Assembly (NCBI GenBank): GCA_934047225.1
Contig: OW203997.1
Location: forward strand, 7,674,417-7,738,416
DNA: 64,000 nucleotides
Origin: Ypsolopha sequella
Taxonomy: Eukaryota; Arthropoda; Insecta; Lepidoptera; Ypsolophidae
Reading direction: 5' to 3'
The first letter of the stretch is position 1. Every line of letters begins with the position of its first letter. Positions 41,796-53,231 of this stretch are shown here, in pieces. The position numbers and the translations under genes are program-made. The notes beneath the pieces were generated by a model. The model was given only the letters and a program-made list of their open reading frames with translations, was not told the DNA's origin and made no database searches.

Positions 41796-42043
41796 TTGTC
41801 CTGAGAAAACATGCTGCTGAAAGAGAACGTGGGACTTGTGACTGCGAGCTGCAGCGTCCTGCAGACATCTGCAGCGAGGCGGAGTTGCCGCCCCGATGAT
41901 GCTGTCTGCTGGATGATGACAACTACAAAAGAAGCGATGCTGTATGTTTCGATATCAAGTGGAAAGTATACTGTGAAGTGGAGTATTACCGGAAATTTAG
42001 CTATTTTTTAGATACAAGTAAATATCCAATCGAAGCAACCTAA
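41796..42043 (+). pseudogene. Candidate terminal exon of a Cys-rich protein, one in-frame TGA
   Basis: After an acceptor-like TCAATATTTTCAG (41783-41795) one plus-strand frame reads VLRKHAAERERGTCDCELQR, PADICSEAELPPR, then TGA (41897-41899), and goes straight on with CCLLDDDNYKR, SDAVCFDIKWKVYCEVEYY and a tail ending TSKYPIEAT before TAA (42041-42043). Seven cysteines, high charge and coding-like composition on both sides of the TGA favour a genuine exon over chance. Polyadenylation-like AATAAA lies at 42416. The single stop suggests a pseudogene, a sequencing or assembly error, or readthrough; selenocysteine is unlikely because Lepidoptera are reported to lack selenoproteins. The 66-codon ATG frame at 41811 is the competing reading. 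Not recognised. Confidence 0.35.
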
Positions 42044-42430
42044 AAGCTTTTCAATGCAAGTGCTCGTAAAGGGCATGTATTTAACGCGGCGACAAATTAA
42101 TCTGAATTAGGGATTTAAAAAAAATTAAAGCCGGTAGCAAAAATAATAGGTTGGCAGCTACATTGAAGGATAATTTTAAGTAGAAAGTAGCAGCTTTATA
42201 ATCAGGTTATAGGCTTTGTTTTAACTTAAACTGGCATTGATTTTTTGTTTTGGTAACTGAATTTATTATTAAGCGAACATTTGACGACGGATAAAAAGTA
42301 GAAAACAGGCTTTCTTAAATTATACAATGAGGTTGTATATAAAGTTAACTGAGATGTGAAGAAAATATGACCATGGTCATGAAAAACATACTTTGTGCAA
42401 CATTTTTAGAGCTCTGAATAAAACAAATAG
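42044..42430 (+). other. Possible 3' UTR of the candidate exon
   Basis: It begins with a 26-bp piece of repeat G (TTTTCAATGCAAGTGCTCGT, 42050-42069) and reaches an AATAAA at 42416-42421. Nothing else is recognisable. Confidence 0.25.
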
Positions 42431-42536
42431 TGACATGCAAAAAAAATTGTTTGTCTATAGTTTTATTTCTTGACTTTTCTTTTTCTTACAATATCGGGAA
42501 GGACTCTTATATACGTATATGTACCTATGTATATGT

Positions 42537-42595
42537 TTAGGGGGGGCGATGGGGGGGGAGGGGGGTATAAGCCCATCCCCTAAGGGGGGGGTACC
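42537..42595 (+). other. G-run cluster (quadruplex-prone)
   Basis: Four or more G runs of 6-9 within 60 bp (starting TTTAGGGGGGGCGATGGGGG) satisfy the usual G-quadruplex pattern. The setting is AT-rich non-coding DNA. Confidence 0.6.
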
Positions 42596-42784
42596 GGAAA
42601 TCAATAGTTTTTTTTTATAATTTTTTTTCAAAATTAAAAGGTTATTTTATGTTTTATGTAGGATAAAATAACTCGAATATTAAGTATACGTATAGTGGGA
42701 GGGGGATCACTGGGGAGAGGCTGTAATGAAACTAGTTTCTTTAAAAAAAAAAAAAAACTGAACATAACCTAACTTTAAAGACCC

Positions 42785-43145
42785 AATATGACTTCTGCAA
42801 TTGCTTCGGCGTTGCGGAAAGTGCAGCCCCTTCGCCCTTGCGTAACAAAGCACAGTCACCCATGCTCACCTTCGCAGCTTCGGCTTGTTGGTCGCCTTCG
42901 GCGACCAGCCTCAGCCGCTACGGCTCGCACGGGTGCCTATGCTTTGTTACAGCAGGCGAGGGCTGCCCTTCCTCCACGCCTACGGCTTTTTATATACACT
43001 CTAGGGGTAGTACCCACAAGACTGTATAGAGTAGGGGTGCTCTGATTCGGTTTTGGAACTTGCTTGCTTGCTATTGGCTAGTGATGCGCTCCACCCCCCG
43101 CGCCGCGGCCCGCGCTCTGCTTCTATGCAACGAGCGCGCTTGTCG
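42785..43145 (+). other. GC-rich island holding a branched foldback
   Basis: A 360-bp GC-rich island. From 42824 to 42965 it folds into a long outer stem (CAGCCCC.../...GGGCTG, then GTAACAAAGCACAG paired with TGCTTTGTTAC, 21 of 24 paired) enclosing three hairpins: AGC-TTCG-GCT (42876-42885), GGTCGCC-TTC-GGCGACC (42890-42906) and AGCCG-CTA-CGGCT (42913-42925). The 85-codon and 63-codon plus-strand frames across it are Ala/Arg/Pro-rich by composition and not convincing genes. The function is unknown. Confidence 0.6.
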
Positions 43146-43544
43146 CCGTTTTCATTCAATTATGATTCTACAAACAAAAATACTGAAATCCTAATACTTA
43201 ATTATAGTACCCGTCTTAATTTTTACAGCTGCTTGCAAATCGCAGCCCGAATGTGTATTTTTATATGCAAGCCTATAGTTGCCTATAATAGAATGTTTGC
43301 TATCCCACTGTTAAAATTAGTCGCCATGTCATTATTTATAGTACCTCGCCTATGATTTTATTGGCCCTGTTTAATATGTTTGCTACCTTAAAGTAGCAGC
43401 CATTATTTAGTTTTTATAAATCCCCGCATTATAAAGCTCATCTAATATAATTATTGCTAAAATATTTAATTGCTGCCAAGTTATTTTTTAGAAACAAAAT
43501 AGTTAGTCGCCCTTTAAGTTGTTAGTCGCTTCGAAAATAATTTG
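43145..43544. other. Unassigned spacer
   Basis: AT-rich sequence between the GC island and repeat G; no gene seen. Confidence 0.4.
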
Positions 43545-43925
43545 CCCTCGTAAAGGCCCACTTTTATGCATCAAAACCGAGCAGAAAGTCGATTAATTTG
43601 GCTTAGGGCTTTATTTTTTTTTTTCAAGTTTATATACAATGGTTGGCTAACCTGCAACCTTTCCTGTGTGCGATAAATGTTATACTTTTTTTTCCACTGT
43701 TTAACGGCTCTGGATACAGTCCTTTTGAGCCAATCATAATTTTAAGCTCACAAGATTATATTTGTTTTATTTCCTCACACTATGCATTGAAAAACGTAGT
43801 ATGATACACGGGCGTAAGAGCAATAAATTACTCGGTTACGTTTAAAACACTCGCTACGCTCGTGTTTTAAATCGTCCTCGTAATTTATTCCTTTTCGCCC
43901 TTGTAGCATAAACTACTCTTAAAGC
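43545..43925 (+). repeat. Interspersed repeat G, copy 2
   Basis: It runs from GCCCTCGTAAAGGCCCACTT through GACTGTATCCAGAGCCGTTA (inverse) to AAAACACTCGCTACGCTCGT and the GCATAAACTACT end, matching 35681-36072 inverted. Confidence 0.7.
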
Positions 43926-45470
43926 TCATAAAGCTTGTAAAGCCCGCTTACACATCCCCTGAGGACATGTTTATAAATTGTTAAACATGTAATTGTGTAA
44001 TATTTTATTTCATAATTTATTTTGATATCGCCTCTTCCTTGACAAAGTGTTTGAATATTCAAATATTTTATTCAAGAAAATTTTCAATTAACATATCGTA
44101 TGTTTTTACCTCGAAAGTTAAAGTCACATCCCACTCGTTTTCCTCTTAAGGGATACGGAGGTGCTAAACATTTATGACTTAACAAATCGTTAATGTTCCG
44201 AACATCATCACTTGAATACTAATTAGAGATATTTTGATTTGTTGGTTATTATGAAAAATGTTTTGTAACAAATATTTGATTAATATTTTAGGTACGTTCT
44301 AAACTAGAAATCCGTAAAAGTGATTTTATATTTATCGATCGGATACGTGTATCCAATACATATTTTTTCATATGTTTTTCAATTAATTACCGTACGAGTC
44401 GCGCTGGTCGGGTTCGTTTAGTTAGATTAGAGCATAATTATTATTATATCCAGGATGTTATTAAAATTAATTTTACCTACTCCCATAATGCAGTAAGGTA
44501 ATTACAACAGCAAAAGCGGTTTTATAGGTACCTACATTGTTTGACTTATATTATAATATTACTGCAATGCTGCGCTGTGATTGGCCAAAATCATTATAAC
44601 ACCGCTAGAGAACCAATCACAAGCAATAACGGTCTGTCTTAATTTCTTAAGCTACGCCCTTTACTCTTCTCGCTTCTGGTTGGTCGCAGGCATCTAATTC
44701 CATCATGACGAGTATCACGACGCAGTATCATGACATCTCATTTTTTGTGAAATTGTTTTTGATGGTCGTAGATAAAGTATTGTGTGCTACTGGACATAAT
44801 TAAACATTGGGACACTCGTGCAAATCTATTAAGAAACTCACTTCGTTAGAAGCAGTCGTGTCTCGGTGTCTCACATTATGTAACAGTTTCACTAAATAAT
44901 ATTGTTTGTACGCAACTATATTGGTCTTGTAGAATTTATAAGTTCTCTAGAAACGGAAACACTGACCTGTTTGGGGTTCGTTTAAATTATTTTGTATAGA
45001 ATTTTTATTTTGTATTGTATCTACTATCAATGGCGAATAGAAAAATTATTATCCTCTGTCAATTTTATTACAACAAAAGGTTTTGCCAAATTAAATTGTA
45101 ACTTGACAGTACCTAGTTATAAGTAAAATAATGCGGAGAGTAAAAGTTTTGTTCCCGAGGGTAGATAGACTACTTAGAGCTCTTCCAGAGTCGTTAATAT
45201 TCACTTTGTAATAATGGGGTACATGACAGATTGCTTCATTCATGATTACTCCAAATACGCCTGACGCACCCTGGACAGTTTGACCAAGATTCAACTAACT
45301 GATAAATCTTTTCACTTCAACTGATAATAGGTAGACAGTGGCATTGTCACCACGCTCATGACGAGACCATGTAGCCAAGGGACTTTTCCTGTTCACTTTA
45401 CCTTTTCCTTTTTCCTGAACCCGTACTTTGATATAATTACAATTATATAATGCAATGTTACACTGGTGAC
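43926..45470. other. Spacer with a CCAAT-rich patch
   Basis: At 44576-44680 there are GTGATTGGCC, ACCAATCAC and TGGTTGGTCG within 110 bp, a promoter-like clustering of CCAAT boxes. No exon-donor pair follows on either strand. The remainder shows nothing recognisable. Confidence 0.25.
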
Positions 45471-45549
45471 GGGCAGTGGCGTTACTGGTGCGAGGGTTCC
45501 GGCACCACGCTCACCAACCCGCCTGCCCAGCGTGTGTGAGTATGGGCAA

Positions 45550-45617
45550 TTCTTCCAGGATGACCGCCAGGAGTGGCAAAGTCCTGAAAAGGCTTATGCC
45601 CAGCAGTGGACGAACTA
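45550..45617 (+). pseudogene. LINE C-terminal fragment (GCCCAGCAGTGG type)
   Basis: The plus strand reads DDRQEWQSPEKAYAQQWTN followed by a stop and TGATAGATGGATG, the same C-terminal tail as at 21037-21272. The upstream 45470-45550 (GGTTCCGGCACCACGCTCAC) is another common lepidopteran repeat segment. Confidence 0.6.
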
Positions 45618-45689
45618 GGCTGATAGATGGATGAATGCAACATAGTACAATTATTCCTCCTTGCTCCACCGACGGATGTGCTGCAAGAG

Positions 45690-46570
45690 GTGGTAACAAT
45701 TTATGGATGATGCCTTTGAATAGAAAGCAATGAAAATAAATGTAGGAAAAACCAAGGTTATGGTGATAGAGAGGGATTAAGCGGTGACTGAATGCAACGT
45801 TAAGATTGGAGACGAGGAAGTGGAACAGATTAACGAGTTTGTCTAACTAGGTTGTCTATTTACGCGCAATGGAAAGTGTGACGGTGAAATTGAAAGAAGA
45901 GTGAACGCGGGAAATAAAGTGAACGGACCTATGCACTTCTTTATGGGTAGCCAAAATGTGACTACAAAGGCACAATTGGCGGTTCTTAATGGAGTGTTGG
46001 TTCCTACGCTTATGTATGGTGTGTGAATGTTGAGATGGCAAGATAAAGATCAAAGTAGAGTGAATGCAGTGGAAATGCGTTCCTTGCGGAGTATGTGTGG
46101 TTTAACATTGAATGATAGAGTGAAAAATATCGACATACGGGATCGTTGCGGCCTAAAACACGTAGCTAGAATAGAAAACATATTCGACTGATGAGTAGAT
46201 GATTTCATAGAAGGAGTCGAAATATATCGTATTTATTCGTTTTTGTTGTTTATACGTATAATAAATAATCCATAAATAAATAAAAGCCGGTTAAAGGTAA
46301 ATAATAAAATATTTATTTACTTATAATAGAAAAAGGAATGCTTCGATGGTTTGGACATGTAGAGAGGACGAATGAAATTAGAGTGACGAAGGAAATGTAT
46401 AGTGCGCAAGTGGAAGGTAGAGCAAATTGGCGAGATATTCAGGAAGATCAATGTCAAAAGTACCCGGAATAGAAGAGCTTATATGACTATAGATTGATAG
46501 ATGTGGATGCGAAAGAGGTCTGTCGAGATCGTAGCAGATGGAAAACTGTAGTCTCTGTCTATCCCTATGG
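45690..46570 (+). pseudogene. RTE-type LINE ORF C-terminus, interrupted
   Basis: The plus-strand blocks are MKINVGKTKVMVIERD, CNVKIGDEEVEQINEFV, RRVNAGNKVNGPMHFFMGSQ, LNGVLVPTLMYGV, RVNAVEMRSLRSMCGLTLND and RDRCGLKHVARI. After an insertion come MLRWFGHVERTNEIRVTKEM, EGRANW and KEVCRDRSRWKTVVSVYPYG. This is the thumb/C-terminal region of an RTE-clade ORF. It is broken by several stops (for example after VIERD and at LMYGV) and by a 147-bp insertion at 46179-46325 within the VARI|EKGML junction. The catalytic core is absent. Confidence 0.8.
46179..46325. mobile_element. 147-bp insertion in the RTE pseudogene
   Basis: It is bounded by ATAGAAAA on both sides (46171-46178 and 46326-46333), restoring the LINE frame when removed. 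The inserted sequence includes GAGTCGAAATATATCG and, at one end, CATATTCGACTGATGAG, linking it to the 39475-39530 and 30430 fragments. The 8-bp duplication fits a hAT or a short retroposon. Confidence 0.7.
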
Positions 46571-47062
46571 GAGACAGGTGTGCCTATATGTATGTAATTA
46601 TATATTAAAAAAATATTATTAATATTTCACCGGACCTCCATACCATAAAAGGAAATCTTGGCACCTACCAGAACTCTAATGGACAATTTACAGTAAGAAA
46701 ACTATCAGTGCAAACGTGTTTAAAGTCCTACAATCATCCATCATCAAAACTATGACGAGTTGATAAAGTGGAGTCACACATAGTGGTACGAACAATGTGT
46801 GAAAGGCGTAACGGATTGATTGTAATTATTGGGTGAGTAATCTGCTCCCACACATGTCTGTGGTCGATCGGCCTCCGGACCTTAGCTTCGGAGATAATCT
46901 GGTATAGGTTGATATTATAGTATTCATACAAGTACCAAGTACCACCACTCGGCATTTTGCTATTGCAATAATTCTTCAGAATAGATCTTCCTTGTGTCAA
47001 ATTTAGTGTTAAATAAGATTCCTACAGGGCACTGTCGTACTTTAGCAATAGGTTAGAGCAAA
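46570..47062. other. Unassigned spacer
   Basis: An 88-codon minus-strand frame (46734-47000) has no recognisable domain. A CGGCCTCCGGACC patch lies near 46868. Confidence 0.35.
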
Positions 47063-47330
47063 GATAATATTTGCACACATTCCAACAAACTAAAAATCAA
47101 TTGAATTTGACACTGATTGCTACGCAAAATGATTTGTCTATGATGACATGGACACCGCCATCTAGAAGAATGATAAGTACTAAGAAAAAAAACCTAGATA
47201 ATATTTGTACACATTCCAACAAACTAAAAATCAATTGAATGTGACACTGATTACTACGAAACATTATTTGTCTATGATGACATTTTCACCGCCATCTAGA
47301 GAAATGCTAAGTACTAAGAGATAAATGCAA
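47063..47330 (+). repeat. 134-bp direct tandem duplication
   Basis: Two consecutive units (47063-47196 and 47197-47330) share GATAATATTTG, CACATTCCAACAAACTAAAA ATCAATTGAAT and CACCGCCATCTAGA with about 10% divergence. Confidence 0.8.
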
Positions 47331-47339
47331 GATAATCGC

Positions 47340-48700
47340 TCATAGACTGTGGAGCCGTAGAAAATGTGGTTTTCTGTATATAAAAGTGAATGACAAACGA
47401 GATCGTTTGGTCTTATATGAAAGTTGTGGAAAGTGTTAAATGATTATTTACCGCGACTGTGATTAACCGTCAATTGCCGTCCCCTTTTTAAAAATACTAA
47501 CTTGGGCCAAATTTTACACTTGGAATGTAAATTTTAAACAGATTTAAGAGTATGACATAGCCAAAACAAAAACCAGTTCCGGGCGTGGCTTATTCTATTT
47601 TACGATAGCGCGCGGGGGGAAATTCGTCCCGGTCTCTAAGCTCGCGTCACCATAGCAAAAATACGAATAGAGTGGACGAGGCAGGGTCAAAAGTAATACG
47701 TATTTTATTTTATCTAATTTATTAGTGTATTTCGATCATCGTCACACGGCATTGATCCTACTTGCTATCACGTCGGGACATGAATTTATTATGGTCGGCT
47801 AAAAGTGGTTTTTTGAGTGTTTGATTTATCAGTTGACCCTCGGAATATTTCAGACACTCCTTTAGAGATACATAATAATATCGTGACGGTTAATTGTCAC
47901 CATTACCCATTCTTTAAATATTTTTCGCCCGTTGAGCTGGTTTTACACTTGCGGGAAAATAAGTTGGACCAAAAATTTCTTTACAAAAATTTTTTACTAA
48001 AGTTGTTATTACAAAAAGTGGAAACTAACAAGTATTCTCAGAAGGAATGCACCACGTCACTATCTATCTCACTGTAGCCTATATCAATTATGCCTCTCTC
48101 ATTCAACCACGTTTAACTGCGTTACTATCTCATTCCAACTCATTTTAAATAGCGTCACTGTTTATCTCACTCTAACGCGTGTTAAATGGCATTTCTAATG
48201 AACGTCAAATATTTTTACTGCCCGCCACTCTTTCATTCTAAATTCTAATTATTTAAAAAAATACGCAGCTCCTTTGGTAGTAAAATAGCAATAACTTTTT
48301 TTTCAAAAGTAATACACAGAAATTGCCAGATCATTTGAAAAACAATATTTGATGAGCCGTTATTTAAGACAATTTGCAAAACTAACATAGGACATTTTTT
48401 TTCAGGACGTGGTATCGAACTAACCTAATTACAAAAATAAATTGGGTTTTTATTTTTCTTCCTGATGTAACAGCATTTCAAGGTTTATTTTTGACTTTAT
48501 CAATAGCATGACTATTCAGAGTTGCGCGACAAAAATTTTATTCTTAGAATTTAGAACTGGTTAGCTTTGACTCTCAAAAATCTATTCGAATTTATAAAAG
48601 TACCATCAACTCGAAGACTATCTACTTTTTGCTGAGGTCATAATTTGATATTCTGGTCAGTCATGAGCTGGTCTACCAGCCTTCCAAGGGAAAGCGTTGA
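47340..48700. other. Unassigned spacer
   Basis: The 86-codon plus-strand frame at 47817-48077 (MFDLSVDPRNISDTPLEI...) has fairly mixed residues but no domain, splice or poly(A) evidence. A GC-rich patch GCGCGCGGGGGGAAATTCGT lies at 47608-47627. Confidence 0.3.
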
Positions 48701-48714
48701 CTTTTGGGACACCT

Positions 48715-50405
48715 GTTTACCCTTGGGATAAATCGCCAAGTGTTTAAAATATAGAAATTTATTTGTATCATACTCGTAGTTTGAAATGTTCAGGTCCCTT
48801 TACGCAAAATGAAAAAACAAAACTCTTTTAGGATTAATTTGTTGTCCCTATGTTTGTCTGTTTTTCCGTTTGTCTAGGCAATTTTTCTGGGTAAAATCAA
48901 TAAATGCTAATATTTACAGCCCTGTAAAATATACATATTATAACGATTTATGGCCTTTTGTTTAACTTTTTCATACAAATTTTCTCCTTATGAAAATATA
49001 GAGATCAACACTTTTACTGTTTGTTCAATGTGGCGATAGCTTTGTTTATATATTTTTTTTCTTTGTTACAAAGATAACAAATATTTTCATACAAGGTTTT
49101 CCTTAAGGGCTATTTCTCCGAATTTGTAACAAAATATTAAGAAATAATTATAACGGTAAAGTACAACTTTTAGCTAAGACAATTTATTGTTAAAAGTTTG
49201 CTATATGCATAAACATATTTTTTATGATATTATGGTATCTTCAAAATAATTGGGTTTTCCATAAGCGTGATATCAGATTATTTAAGAAATTATGGCTGGT
49301 ATCACGACGACGGATAAGCCAATTATTTTATTACTATTGTAATTAAAAATATGTTAATGCATACAGCAGACTTTTAACTATAAGTTTTCTTAACTAAAAG
49401 TTGTATTTTTACTTATTGAAATTGTATTTCTCATCAAGAAGTGCAAGATGACAAGATATTCAAAATAAGTTAATTGAATTTGTGAAATGGTTTCAGGTCA
49501 AAACAGTTTTCCATGTAACGGTAATTGTTTATACTTAGCAAAGTGTGTAAACTTAGTCATCTTAACATGAACGACGCCTGTATTTCTCTCTTTTTTATTT
49601 CCAGTATAGATAAAAATATACAAACTTGTTAAACTTTGCGTAAAAACGAGGCAATATTGACGATATCCTGACAGCTATTATGATGGTGTTTTATCAAATT
49701 TTGCTTTTTGGGCTGTATAGGGACGTAGTTAGATGTCACTAGAATATTCTCATGAAAAAAGATATGAAGAAAATAAGCTGTAGACTTCACATTCGGTTTA
49801 TACCTATTGTATGAATTTTAAGAAAAATACAGGGGTAAAGGGACCTCTTAAGGAAAACCTTGTATTAAACTATTTGTTATCTTAGTAAAAAATAATTCAA
49901 GGAAAAAAATAAACAAAGCTATCGCCACATTGAACAGTAGATAATTAATCCCTTTAGAATAGAACAACATGGTTTTCATATTTTTTACATTATTTGTTCA
50001 ACAATTCCTTTCTGTGTTGACTTTTAAATGCAAAATATTATCTCAAGTGTTCATCCCTACATTTTCATAGTGAGAAAATTTGTATGAAAAACGTAAAAAA
50101 AAAAACGTAAAAACCTAAAACGTTATATAAATAAAAACGTCAGAAGTATGTTTTTACAGCTCTATAGAGGGCCGTTAATATTGGTATTTATTAATTTTAC
50201 CCAGAAAAAATTATCTAGAAAAACGGACAGACAGACAAACATAGGGATAACAAATTAATCTTAAAAGAATTTCATTGTTTTCATTTTGCGTAACAGAACC
50301 TGAACATGTACCGACAGGATTATCTACGATCTAATAATTTTGCCATGCACTGTAAATATTTCAAAATAAATTTCTATATTTTAAATGCTTGGCGATTTAT
50401 CCCAA
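48715..50405. mobile_element. 1.7-kb foldback element with nested inner palindrome
   Basis: The outer arms (about 48728-49112 and 49845-50402) match in inverse orientation from TTGGGATAAATCGCCAAG inward through TTAATTTGTTGTCCCTATGT TTGTCTG, ACAAATTTTCTC and TGTTCAATGTGGCGATAGCT to ACAAGGTTTTCCTTAAG. The right arm is longer by a segment of about 115 bp (near 49965-50070). Inside, a second pair (about 49163-49276 and 49290-49408; ACAACTTTTAG and GCATAAACATATTT blocks) is also inverted. No coding potential. It is a foldback/TIR-only transposon or a rearranged tandem inversion. Confidence 0.75.
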
Positions 50406-50409
50406 GTAA

Positions 50410-52057
50410 GTGTACCTATATAATTTGCAAAAAACTTCACTTATTGGACCTGAAATGGTGAGCCAATACTAGAGGGTAATTTCACGAAAAGGTCATTTAC
50501 CTTTGTTATAGATCTCAGTAAGTATAAGTAAATTAATTTGGGTTTCAATAACGATCACAAAATTATTCTTTTAGAGTAACATATATTATTTTCCCGCATA
50601 AAAGTATGAATTCAATCCAAATTCGTTCAGTTTTGTTGTTATGACTATGGCACGATGTAGCTAAATCACTCATACGCATATTTTGTTGAGTTTTTAACGG
50701 CAGGAATATGATGCTCCTCGAAATATTACTTTATAAAATTAATTTCAATGTGTTTTGAAGTAGTTTTGGGAGATATTTATAGCTTGCAAAAAAGGGCACA
50801 GGTTCCACGTCTTACGGGCGCCAACGCTAGGCGTAGACTGACAATATCTTGCTGCCGCTGACTGCATCAGTGGATTTACGTATTTTTAGAAAAAGGGGTT
50901 GCTTTTTTGACCCGAATAACGTGGTATTTGGAAAATGAATAGATATCATTCACACTAATTTTATTAAAAAAAAACCAACAAAATCGCGAAAGCGATACCT
51001 GAAACAAAATCGATAAGAAGTGTGCAATAGAGGGTTACAAAAAAATTCATTGACAGTACAAATATGAATCGATTAACGTGGTTTGTGAAAAATGAATACC
51101 TTAAAGTTCAACCAAAAACATGTATTTTTTTTATGGCTATACGTAACCTAATTATTGCAACAAAATCATCCGAAAGCTGACATTTTATTTCTGTTTGTAT
51201 TTTCGTTCCCCTTTTTTTTTAATGGAAATGTTACAATTTTTTTCAATGAAGAGTAATACCTCCGTAAATAAGAAATTAAATGAGTACATTCACTATAAAG
51301 AAAAGGCTGAATAAATAAGGTCTCCTCCTTAATACGTAATTTGATTACTCGATTCATACAAAAACAAAACAGGCTTTTTCTCCACATTGCTATAATAAGA
51401 AACGATCAACAGATAATGTATAAAGTAATGGAATTCGAGTGCGACAGTAATTTTTGCGTATACAACAACCTGTATAAATTTACATCATTAGTGTGAGTGG
51501 ATGCTTGCTTGCTTATTTTGTTGCTTGTAAATTTTAAAAGGGAAACCCTTATTTTTTCGGTTATTGGGTTTTGGCCTTAGAAAAAATAGCTTCGATTCTT
51601 ATGTGTTTGAGAAATTTTATGTTTGCGAATGGATATCCACGGGCAAAGCTTATCACAGATGGCGCTAGCGTAGGTCCGGCCAATAAATATTACGGTCCGA
51701 CTATGTTAAACTTTGTTGTTGTATGTAGTCCGGTTTTCCTACTGTTTTTTTCCACTATCTCGCGTTTTTTTACTTTCTCTTGTCATATTTGTTATTGTTA
51801 TTATGTTATTCGTTTTTAATACGGGGTTTTCCGGGAATAAATTAACACCATTATTAAAGTAATCTGGTACGGCACACAAAGGCATAATTCTATGAAAGCA
51901 ATCAAAAATCACAGAAAATTACGCAAGAACCATAAAAATCTACTGAAATAACAGATTTTCATGTCCGGATCGAAGATGCGCTATCTACAGGGATAATTTG
52001 TCAGTGTAAATCCCCATTAAGATACTTAAATTAGTTAGTTTCTTGAGTAAAAGTTAG
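50410..52057. other. Unassigned spacer
   Basis: It contains the partner of the 20482-20560 repeat (51150-51215) and an AGATGGCGCTAGCG motif at 51658. The frames at 51166-51387 and 51571-51819 are not supported as genes. Confidence 0.4.
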
Positions 52058-52418
52058 TTTCTTTTCAATGCAAGTGCTCGTAAAGGCCCACTTTTTATGC
52101 ATCAAAACCGAACAGAAAGTCGATTATTTTGCCCTAGAGCTTTATTATTATTATTTTTTTTATTATTTACAATGGTTGGCTAACCTACAACCTTTCCTGT
52201 GTACCATACATTTTATACTTTTTTTTCCACTGTTTACAATCTGGATACAGTCTTTTTGAGCCAATTATAATTTAAAGTTCACAAGTTTATATTTGTTTTA
52301 TTTCCTCACACTATGCATTGAAAAACGTAGTATGATACACGGGCGTAAGAGCAATAAATTACTCGGTTACGTTTAAAAAATGTATTCCTTTGCGCCCTTA
52401 TAGCATAAACTACTATTA
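52058..52418 (+). repeat. Interspersed repeat G, copy 3
   Basis: From TTTTCAATGCAAGTGCTCGT AAAGGCCCAC to CTCGGTTACGTTTAAAAAAT, with the end hairpin partly deleted; then TATAGCATAAACTACTATTA. Confidence 0.75.
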
Positions 52419-52449
52419 TGATATTAAGAAACGGATTTTTAGATTTTTC

Positions 52450-52510
52450 TAGGGTTCCGTACCCAAATGGTATTAATGTCACTCTGCTGTCTGTCTGTCC
52501 ATCCGAAAAC
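52450..52510 (+). repeat. AGGGTTCCGTACCC repeat, 5' fragment
   Basis: TAGGGTTCCGTACCCAAATG is followed by a short CTGTCTGTCTGT tract and then unrelated sequence. Confidence 0.6.
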
Positions 52511-52827
52511 TTTATTAAAGAACTTCTTATGTGTGCACGCGCCCTGGTGAATGAAGAAGGCATTCTTATACAATGTTATCCATTGTTTGCCAGCTATTGC
52601 AATAATCAATTTCATAGTTACTTTGTAAAACCCTTGAAAATGCCTTTGTAGCGAAACCTGTAACAATATAACTAATTTAATTAAACAGGGACAAATAAAT
52701 ACACGTGAATTTTAATCAGAACTTATATGTAACATTAGCCACACTTGACATACATAACATCATATGAAGAAGAAATCTACGGTACCCAAAAATTATATAT
52801 TTTTTTAGGCATGTTCTCTATATTACA

Positions 52828-52880
52828 TGATTTATAGTGAAATCCAATGCTTAGGGAACTCTAAATAGTATTCTAATTAA
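52828..52880 (-). repeat. Type-1 SINE 3' tail
   Basis: TGATTTATAGTGAAATCCAA TGCTTAGGGAACTCTAAATA matches the tail end of the SINE at 16850-17030. A short repeat (TTCATACTGAACAACTCTCC) follows at 52922. Confidence 0.5.
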
Positions 52881-53231
52881 CGGGTGCAAATGGACAGGTA
52901 TCTTTAAATTAAACAACAACTATTCATACTGAACAACTCTCCCAAAGAAAGATACCACGTGACAATGAATAAAAAGTAAATTCACAGTCACTTTCAAAAT
53001 TTATAAGGAAAAAGGGAAATAGTTACATGTTAAGCAAGGCTGCAAAGTTATTATTTGGCGCAAGTACTTGTATTGAAACCTCCCATACAACCATTTTGGT
53101 CGCAACGTCGTAACTGCTACATTTCTGCGTTACAACCCAAGTAACAAATTTCGCCGCTGTGACCGCTTAGTTTCGTCGTTACGTCAACAAGTGGGGAAGT
53201 TCCGAAACAAACATTTGGTTGTGGTATAGAC

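Noticed and set aside
42788..43045. Ala/Arg/Pro-rich ORFs in the GC island
   Set aside because: The frames follow from GC content and the hairpin repeats; no conserved motif.
47817..48077. 86-codon plus-strand ORF
   Set aside because: Residue composition is reasonable but no domain, no acceptor upstream and no poly(A) signal; kept as spacer.
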